Shown here one piece after another: positions 16,536 through 21,816 of a stretch of DNA of 21,816 nucleotides. The translations under genes were made by a program, and so were the position numbers. The notes beneath the pieces were generated by a model. The model was not told where the DNA came from, searched no databases, and saw only the letters and a program-made list of their open reading frames with translations. The DNA is from Desulfobacteraceae bacterium (GTDB lineage: Bacteria > Desulfobacterota > DSM-4660 > Desulfatiglandales > HGW-15): assembly GCA_003819975.1 (NCBI GenBank), contig RPPU01000007.1:1-21816 (forward strand), in the 5' to 3' direction. The first letter of the stretch is position 1. The number at the start of each line of letters is the position of its first letter.

Positions 16536-17429
16536 TCAGTCTCGATTCCCTTTATATATTGAGACGGCGATTCGTTTAAGCGGGCTTTTCGCGATCGCAT
16601 TAAGAATATGATGATCCTCGGGTCTAAAAGACCAACCAAAGACAACCAGGGAAGGCCTTAATGAGGGGAGGACTTCCGTGTAGATAGTCCAAAGATATGG
16701 ACTTTGACGGATGTGATTCAGCTTCATCGTCGAGATCCCTTCACTAACGAAAAGAGGGATGTGTCGATATCTTGTCCAGCGATTTTTGATTGACGATAAA
16801 ATGTTTTCTCCTTCGGCTTTAATTTTGTATTCTTGATTATATCGATCAATGGCAAAGACAAGGTTACCATGAGGGTAAAAAAATAATACTGGTTTGCAAT
16901 TATCTCTGTTAGGGGTAAGCCAAGTCCGCCAATTCGGCACAAAGTTTCCATGCAAAAAACAATCTTTAAATTCTTTTTTTGGAAAACACCTCTTCTGGGA
17001 CATCCTGGCCCAATAAGTCAGGAGGTCATAGTTAAGGTTGATCACTATTTTAAAATATGAAAAAAAACGTGCAAAAATGTTCAAATGTTGCGCCACCTCA
17101 TCATATGTAGGGTGGTTTGTAATTATGGTATCGATCAATGCATCACGAATGGATTCGTAGGTGTCCCCTGTCGCGCCTTCAGTGATGCCTAATTTTTGAT
17201 TAATATTGCGAGCTTGCCATATCATCCTAAGAACGGTCTCAAAATCATTGGTCTCAAAGTAATTAAAAACCGATTTGACCTTTGGATCAATAATAGCTTT
17301 TTTCAAAAGAGATGAATAATCAAGACGCCCCCGAGAGATGGCAATACTGGCCCCGTTACCCAGGAGGAGCACAGAGTTGCGGAATTTAGGCTTAATTTCC
17401 GACCAATTATGAAGTCGTATTGAAGGCAT
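16536..17429 (-). CDS. DUF4917 family protein (SIR2-like fold), probably truncated by an in-frame TGA
   Basis: 297 residues from the ATG at 17429; a TTG start at 17438 is possible but has no better ribosome site. Family features: LLLGNGASIAISRG (21-34), a Gly-rich nucleotide-binding-like loop at the N-terminus; VINLNYDLLTYW (129-140), resembling the 'T.NYD' motif of SIR2-like proteins; FFYPHGNLVFA (183-193) with a candidate catalytic His187; and VVFGWSFRPEDHHIL near the C-terminus, matching the 'GyS..D.hi' motif. SIR2-like domains act on NAD and several serve in phage defence, but DUF4917 proteins have no settled function. The gene is AT-rich and stands in a variable region beside an antitoxin and a DUF4143 ATPase. 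The frame continues past its TGA stop, so the C-terminus is probably lost. Confidence 0.78.
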   Translation of the reverse strand: MPSIRLHNWSEIKPKFRNSVLLLGNGASIAISRGRLDYSSLLKKAIIDPKVKSVFNYFETNDFETVLRMIWQARNINQKLGITEGATGDTYESIRDALIDTIITNHPTYDEVAQHLNIFARFFSYFKIVINLNYDLLTYWARMSQKRCFPKKEFKDCFLHGNFVPNWRTWLTPNRDNCKPVLFFYPHGNLVFAIDRYNQEYKIKAEGENILSSIKNRWTRYRHIPLFVSEGISTMKLNHIRQSPYLWTIYTEVLPSLRPSLVVFGWSFRPEDHHILNAIAKSPLKRIAVSIYKGNRD

Positions 17430-17677
17430 GTTTTCCAATTTATATTTGATTATAGAAAAAGAGATAAAAGTATATGATCATTTGTGGCCGTTAGTAAAGA
17501 TTTAATAAAAAATAAAACAAGATGGCATAGCTCATAAAGAAGTTTGTATCGGAAATAAACGCAACGGGGATAATTTTCATTCAAAGATGGATTGAAAAAC
17601 TGAATATTAGTTGGGCCGGCTCAGCAAGCGATAGTAAAGAGCCATGTCTGGAACTGATTTTTTAGATTTTTATTGCA
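17430..17677. other. AT-rich intergenic region
   Basis: With the inverted repeat that follows it, this makes a gap of about 330 bases between divergent genes. It is AT-rich, has no convincing promoter boxes or open frame, and carries nothing else I can support. Confidence 0.4.
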
Positions 17678-17738
17678 AACAGAAATTAACCATGCTAAAT
17701 TCTGTAAGTGTCAGAATTTAGCATGGTTAATTTCTGTT
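17678..17738. repeat. 27-bp perfect inverted repeat before the DUF4143 ATPase
   Basis: Arms 17678-17704 and 17712-17738 are exact complements, with a 7-base loop TAAGTGT. The arms contain AATTAACCATGCTAAATT. It ends 22 bases before the ATPase start codon and lacks a T-tract, so it is more likely an operator, an mRNA leader hairpin that limits translation, or a miniature mobile element than a terminator. Confidence 0.9.
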
Positions 17739-17760
17739 AACATGCCTTTTTGGGGTTGAT

Positions 17761-19062
17761 ATGCAGGATCATATTTTGAGGGTGGTTCAGGCGGATAATC
17801 CCTGGTTGTTAAAACCGGATTTGCTGAAGGAATGGGTTAGCCGTCATTTACCTGCGGAATTCATTCCTCGCGGCACGGTGTTGCAGCCGGATGAAAGGGT
17901 CTGCCTGGTAATCGGGCCGAGGCAGGCGGGTAAATCGACCTTGATTTGGAAATTTTTGTCCGCGACTCAGAGGCCGTTCTTATTCCTGAATTGCGAGGAG
18001 ACGGCCGTTCGAGAGTGGCTAGCATCGCCGGCGGTTTTTTTACAAGACTTTCATAATCTCGTCGATCCAGCGGTGCCTCTCTTTTTTGAGGAGATTCAAA
18101 GAATTCCGGAAGCCGGTCTGTTTTTAAAAGGCCTGGTGGATCGCAAACCCGGAATGTGGCTTTTTGCCACCGGTAGTTCCTCTTTCGATTTGGAAGCCGA
18201 AACCCGCGAGTCCCTGGCGGGCCGGGCCTCAAGGCACCTATTGCTGCCGTTTTCACTTTCCGAAATCTCAAAACGGGGAAGTGAAAAAAGTCCGATTCTA
18301 CAGGAGCAATATATTGGAAACGAGATGGAGCGTATGCTTTGTTATGGGGGTTATCCTACGGTCCTACTGTCAAAACAACCGGAGAAAGAGCTGTCTGATT
18401 TGGTCGAGGCTTTTATCATCCGGGACGCTTCCGATCGTTTTCAAATACGTTTACCGGCCGCTTTTCGTAAAATCCTTGAATTTGCAGCCAGTCAGATCGG
18501 GAACCTTTGTAATTATTCGGAATGGGCTTCGCTGGCCGGCATCAGCAACGACACGGTCTCGGAATATGTTCAGATCTTACAGGATAGTCATATTATCCGT
18601 TTGATACGGCCTTTTGTCGGCGGAAAAAGGGCCGAACTCACCAGTATGCCGAAAGTATATTTTATTGATACCGGGATACGGAACCTGATTTTCGGCGGGT
18701 TTCAACCCGTTATCAAAAGACCGGATCAAGGGGCCTTATGGGAGAATTTTGTTTTTGAAGAGATCATCAAAAACATACATCCGATGTTGGACAGCGTTCG
18801 GTTTTGGCGCAGTAAAGCCGGAGCGGAAGTTGATTTTGTTGTCGAGCATCAGGGCCGGCTGGCGGCGTGCGAGGTCAAGGCTGGTGATGCCAGGGGGAAA
18901 ATTTCCCGTTCCGTACGGAATTTTATCGAGGCTTATACTCCCGAATTGTTTTTTATGGTGGGTAATAAAAATTACAGCAACCAGCAGATCGAAAATACTG
19001 AAATTCGATTTATCCGTTTTATTGAGCTCGGCGGTCTCCTGAGAGATTGGGTTCGGAAATAA
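17761..19062 (+). CDS. AAA+ ATPase with DUF4143 domain
   Basis: 433 residues. Walker A GPRQAGKST (52-60); Walker B PLFFEEIQRI (106-115); a sensor-like WLFATGSSSF (about 134-143) and an Arg-rich SLAGRASRHLLLPFSLSEI. The C-terminal DUF4143 begins near 215 with RDASDRFQIRLPAAFRKIL, then a winged-helix-like segment NYSEWASLAGISNDTVSEYVQIL, the strand MPKVYFIDTGIRNL, and a PD-(D/E)xK-like core RSKAGAEVDFVV...ACEVKAG, in which Glu, Asp and the E-x-K could be nuclease residues. Proteins of this class are very common, cytoplasmic and of unclear function, often gained by transfer. The ATG has a weak ribosome site (TTGGGG). The gene ends 15 bases before the convergent mog gene, and a 27-bp inverted repeat precedes it. 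Confidence 0.9.
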   Translation: MQDHILRVVQADNPWLLKPDLLKEWVSRHLPAEFIPRGTVLQPDERVCLVIGPRQAGKSTLIWKFLSATQRPFLFLNCEETAVREWLASPAVFLQDFHNLVDPAVPLFFEEIQRIPEAGLFLKGLVDRKPGMWLFATGSSSFDLEAETRESLAGRASRHLLLPFSLSEISKRGSEKSPILQEQYIGNEMERMLCYGGYPTVLLSKQPEKELSDLVEAFIIRDASDRFQIRLPAAFRKILEFAASQIGNLCNYSEWASLAGISNDTVSEYVQILQDSHIIRLIRPFVGGKRAELTSMPKVYFIDTGIRNLIFGGFQPVIKRPDQGALWENFVFEEIIKNIHPMLDSVRFWRSKAGAEVDFVVEHQGRLAACEVKAGDARGKISRSVRNFIEAYTPELFFMVGNKNYSNQQIENTEIRFIRFIELGGLLRDWVRK

Positions 19063-19077
19063 CGGATGAACTTGCTT

Positions 19078-19575
19078 TCACACCGCGCAATCGGTCTTGT
19101 CGCCCAGGAGTTTTTCAAGGGCATGGGGCAGGGCGGGCAGAACCACGGCCAGGTTTTCGCGGACGCCTTTGGGGCTGCCGGGCAGATTGACGATCAAAGT
19201 GCTCTTACGCACACCGACCATGGCGCGCGAGATCATGGCATGGGGAGTTTTTTTCAGGCTTGCGGCCCGCATGGCTTCGGCCATGCCGGGCACTTCGAAA
19301 TCGATGACGGCCCGCATGGCTTGGGGCGTGACATCCGAGGGGCTCAAGCCGGTGCCGCCGGAGGTGACGATCAAATCAAGATGTTCTTGGTCCACCCATT
19401 GGAGCAGAGTTTGGACAATGGTGGGGGCATGGTCCGGGATTATTTTAGTCAGGGCGATGGAGAAGCCCGCGGCCTGCAGAATTTCAGCGGCGGTTTTGCC
19501 GCTCAAATCTTCCCGCAGGCCTTGCGAGCCTTTGTCACTGAGGGTTAAAACACCGGTTCGGAATGTTTTGGCCAA
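19078..19575 (-). CDS. mog: Molybdopterin adenylyltransferase (Mog/MoaB family)
   Basis: 165 residues, the usual length. It would adenylate molybdopterin in molybdenum (or tungsten) cofactor synthesis. Family motifs: TLSDKG (11-16), the substrate-binding TSGGTGLSPSDVTPQA (71-86) with Asp81, SRAMVG (116-121), and LPGSPKG (131-137). The C-terminal LPALPHALEKLLG is typical and the gene stops naturally with TGA. The start is TTG, directly abutting the TAA of the EF-G-like gene; there is no ATG nearby that keeps the conserved N-terminus. A purine-rich run formed by the Glu codons at the end of the upstream gene can act as its ribosome site. Cofactor use in this organism implies a molybdo- or tungsto-enzyme elsewhere. 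Confidence 0.9.
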   Translation of the reverse strand: MAKTFRTGVLTLSDKGSQGLREDLSGKTAAEILQAAGFSIALTKIIPDHAPTIVQTLLQWVDQEHLDLIVTSGGTGLSPSDVTPQAMRAVIDFEVPGMAEAMRAASLKKTPHAMISRAMVGVRKSTLIVNLPGSPKGVRENLAVVLPALPHALEKLLGDKTDCAV

Positions 19576-21666
19576 TTATTCTTCCTCTTCCACCGGTTTC
19601 TTGGCTTCGGCAACGATCTTTTCCGCCAACTGGGCCGGCACTTCGTCGTAGTGGGAATGCTCCACGCGGAATGTGCCGCGACCGGCGGTCATGGCATTCA
19701 GATCCAAAGCATAGCGCAGGATTTCCGACATGGGGGCCTGGGCTTTGATCACCTGGTAGCGGCCGGCATTATCCATGCCGAGCACGCGACCGCGCCGGGA
19801 GTTCAGATCGCCCATGACATCGCCCATGGCGTCATCGGGTACGGTGATTTCCATTTTCATAATGGGTTCCAAAAGAATCGGGGTGGCTTCTTGCACGCCT
19901 TTTCTAAAGCACATCCTGGCGGCGATTTTGAAAGCCATTTCAGAGGAGTCGACTTCATGGTGTTTGCCGTCATAAAAGCGGACTTTAAGATCCACCACCG
20001 GGTAGCCGGCCAAACTGCCGGAGAGGATGGCTTCGAGTAAGCCTTTTTCAACCGCCGGTACAAAGTTTCGGGGCACGTTCATGCCGACCAGGGCATTTTC
20101 AAATTCAAAGCCGGCGCCTTTTTCCTTGGGTGATATGTCAAAATGAACTTCAGCGAATTGGCCGCGGCCGCCTGATTGTTTTTTATGGCGGTAAACAATG
20201 CCTTTGGCGCTCTTCTTAATGGTCTCTTTATACGGCACGCGCATGGGTTTCAGACCCACATCCACGCCGAATTTGCGTTGCAGTTTTTCACAAGTGGCTT
20301 CCAGATGGATTTGACCGGTGCCGGAAATAATGATTTCAGCCGAGGCTTGGTCGCGTTCTATCTTCAGGGTCGGATCTTCGTCCAGGAGTTTATTCAAGGA
20401 AGAAAAGAGCTTTTCTTCGCCGCTTTTTTCCTTAAGCGCAATGGCATAGGAGATGACCGGCGGCAAGGGCTTGGCGGCTAGATAAACAACCGGGTCGTTT
20501 TCCTGACACAGGGTATCGCCGGTCTGGGTCTCTTTAAGCTTGGGAATGGCGACGATATCGCCGGGAATGGCCATATCCACCGGAGCCTGTTTTTTGCCTT
20601 CCAGAAAAAAGACTTGGCCGAAGCGTTCTTTTTTGTCCCGGCCGGCATTATAGGTGTTGGAGTCGGATTTCAGAGTGCCTGAAAAAACGCGTACATAATT
20701 AAGCTTGCCGGCAAAGGGGTCGGCCACGGTTTTGAAAACCAGACCGGAGAAAGGCGCGTCCGCTTTGGGCGGGCGTTCGACTTTTTCCTCTTTATTGGGG
20801 CGAGTGCCGGTCATGGCGGGGCGATCGGTCGGGGAAGGCATGCCTTGAGTAATAAGGTTCATCAAATGGGGAATGCCGATATTTAGAGTTCCGGAACCGC
20901 AAAGGATCGGCATGACCTGGCCCGATTTGATGCCTTTATAAAAGGTCTCCTCGATCTCCTGCGGAGAGAGTTCCTGGCCTTCCAGATATTTTTCCATCAA
21001 GGCATCATTGGCTTCCACTATATTTTCTATAATTTTTTCGCGCCATTCAGCCACTAGGTCCTGCATATCCGCCGGTATATTGGTTTCTTCGAATTTGCCG
21101 CTGCCGTCTTTGCCGTACATATAGGCTTTCATCTTGATCATATCCACAACGCCCTGAAACTGGGCTTCGGCGCCGATAGGCAGGAAAACAGGGGTCGCTT
21201 TGATTTCGAAAACTTTGGCGATTTCGTCCACCACTTTATAAAAGTCAGCCCGTTCGCGGTCCATTTTGTTGATGAAAATAAGACTGGACAATTTCAGTTC
21301 ATTGGCAAAAGCCCATACTTTTTCAGTGCCGACTTTAACTCCGGCTGAGGCGTCCAAGACGACGACAACCCCATCGACTGCCTGAAGGGATAATTTGGTG
21401 TCGGAAAGAAAATTGTCGTCACCCGGGGTGTCGATAATATTGATATGGGATTTTTTCCAGGTGCAATGATGAATGGCTGTGCTGATGGTAATCTTCCTTT
21501 TGATTTCCTCTGGTTCAAAATCCAGGTTGGATGAGCCGTCATCGACCCTTCCGAGCCGGGTCACGGCCTTGCCGTTAATCAGCATGGCCTCGGCGATAGA
21601 GGTTTTTCCAGATCCTACATGGGCAATCAAAGCGATGTTTTTAATTTGTTCACTGGTTCGATCCAT
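19576..21666 (-). CDS. Elongation factor G-like translational GTPase
   Basis: 696 residues with the five-domain EF-G layout. G1 is AHVGSGKTS (15-23), where canonical EF-G has AHIDAGKTT; G3 is DTPGDDNF (79-86), where the canonical DTPGHVDF carries the catalytic His, here Asp; G4 is NKMD (133-136). Domain II and the later QIHLEATCEKLQRKFGVDV and EPIMKMEITVPDDAMGDVMGDLNSRRGRVLGM segments match EF-G. This variant signature marks the EF-G paralogue seen in Deltaproteobacteria and some other phyla, whose role is less clear than that of FusA. GTP hydrolysis may be slow or differently stimulated. No rpsL, rpsG or tuf lies nearby, unlike standard fusA. ATG preceded by GGAAGGA. A promoter is visible upstream and mog follows without a gap. 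Confidence 0.93.
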   Translation of the reverse strand: MDRTSEQIKNIALIAHVGSGKTSIAEAMLINGKAVTRLGRVDDGSSNLDFEPEEIKRKITISTAIHHCTWKKSHINIIDTPGDDNFLSDTKLSLQAVDGVVVVLDASAGVKVGTEKVWAFANELKLSSLIFINKMDRERADFYKVVDEIAKVFEIKATPVFLPIGAEAQFQGVVDMIKMKAYMYGKDGSGKFEETNIPADMQDLVAEWREKIIENIVEANDALMEKYLEGQELSPQEIEETFYKGIKSGQVMPILCGSGTLNIGIPHLMNLITQGMPSPTDRPAMTGTRPNKEEKVERPPKADAPFSGLVFKTVADPFAGKLNYVRVFSGTLKSDSNTYNAGRDKKERFGQVFFLEGKKQAPVDMAIPGDIVAIPKLKETQTGDTLCQENDPVVYLAAKPLPPVISYAIALKEKSGEEKLFSSLNKLLDEDPTLKIERDQASAEIIISGTGQIHLEATCEKLQRKFGVDVGLKPMRVPYKETIKKSAKGIVYRHKKQSGGRGQFAEVHFDISPKEKGAGFEFENALVGMNVPRNFVPAVEKGLLEAILSGSLAGYPVVDLKVRFYDGKHHEVDSSEMAFKIAARMCFRKGVQEATPILLEPIMKMEITVPDDAMGDVMGDLNSRRGRVLGMDNAGRYQVIKAQAPMSEILRYALDLNAMTAGRGTFRVEHSHYDEVPAQLAEKIVAEAKKPVEEEE
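19579..19591 (-). promoter_or_regulatory. Ribosome-binding run for mog inside the EF-G-like gene
   Basis: The last codons of the EF-G-like gene (Glu repeats) read GGAAGAGGAAGAA on the minus strand, then TAA and TTG. The purine run sits at the right distance to recruit a ribosome to the TTG, so it serves both as coding sequence and as the start signal for mog. Confidence 0.55.
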
Positions 21667-21734
21667 TTTTTAATCCTTCCCCTATTTTCTAAGATTTTAG
21701 CTCCCTTTAAAGCGAAGATCATGCGAAATTGTAC

Positions 21735-21764
21735 AAAATACTTCAGTTTTCAAAACAAAGTCAA
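21735..21764 (-). promoter_or_regulatory. Sigma-70-like promoter of the EF-G-like operon
   Basis: On the minus strand TTGACT (21759-21764), an 18-base spacer and TATTTT (21735-21740), about 70 bases before the start codon. It faces the EF-G-like gene and would drive mog too. No gene is visible in 21667-21816. Confidence 0.55.
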
Positions 21765-21816
21765 GCCTTCTCAAGGGTTTCGACACGGTAAATTTGTTCT
21801 CCACGTAAGTACCTGA

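Noticed and set aside
16536..16538. TGA as selenocysteine or as a reassigned sense codon in the DUF4917 gene
   Set aside because: No hairpin suited to a bacterial SECIS directly follows, Trp is TGG throughout, and mog ends naturally at TGA, so a plain nonsense change is simpler.
19066..19651. Plus-strand frames over mog
   Set aside because: Antisense shadows; mog carries all family motifs on the minus strand.

Overview
The window looks like a chromosomal segment of a Gram-negative, probably anaerobic, free-living bacterium with mid-range G+C. Genes use ATG, GTG and TTG starts and the standard bacterial code (TAA, TAG and TGA all end genes). A lipobox lipoprotein, Sec-type signal peptides, a membrane-anchored reductive dehalogenase-like Fe-S protein and an EF-G paralogue with a DTPGDDNF G3 motif fit lineages such as Desulfobacterota or neighbouring candidate phyla. 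That placement is inference; no rRNA or tRNA gene is visible.

Left part (1-5836): a Lys/Glu-rich coiled-coil protein ends at a strong bidirectional terminator, convergent with an RdhA-like enzyme that has three N-terminal membrane helices instead of a Tat signal. Divergent from it is a GntR/FCD regulator with its own promoter and a perfect 15-bp palindrome as a likely operator. Ornithine carbamoyltransferase follows, then a P-loop protein of the cyclic 2,3-diphosphoglycerate synthetase type (COG2403).

Middle (5837-9903): a signalling block of a soluble hybrid histidine kinase (PAS-HisKA-HATPase-REC), a protein built from three PATAN/DUF4388-like repeats plus an unrecognised C-terminal domain, and an eight-helix membrane protein one base downstream of it. 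A consensus-like promoter and two strong terminators bound this block.

Minus-strand block (9959-14053): AbrB-family permease, TPR lipoprotein, a small exported protein of unknown function and a membrane-anchored alpha/beta hydrolase.

Variable region (14054-17760): long gene-poor stretches with hairpins and short repeats, a secreted DUF6515-like/SH3b protein, a decayed coding remnant, an orphan Phd/YefM-type antitoxin, and a DUF4917 (SIR2-like fold) gene interrupted by an in-frame TGA. A 27-bp perfect inverted repeat sits in front of the next gene. This looks like accessory DNA.

Right part (17761-21816): an AAA+/DUF4143 ATPase, then on the minus strand an EF-G-like GTPase with its promoter, followed with no gap by a Mog/MoaB-type molybdopterin adenylyltransferase that starts with TTG and is probably translationally coupled.

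No complete novel multigene system can be demonstrated. The best leads are the membrane-anchored dehalogenase with its regulator, the triple-PATAN/8-TM pair, the interrupted DUF4917 gene, and the palindrome in front of the DUF4143 ATPase.
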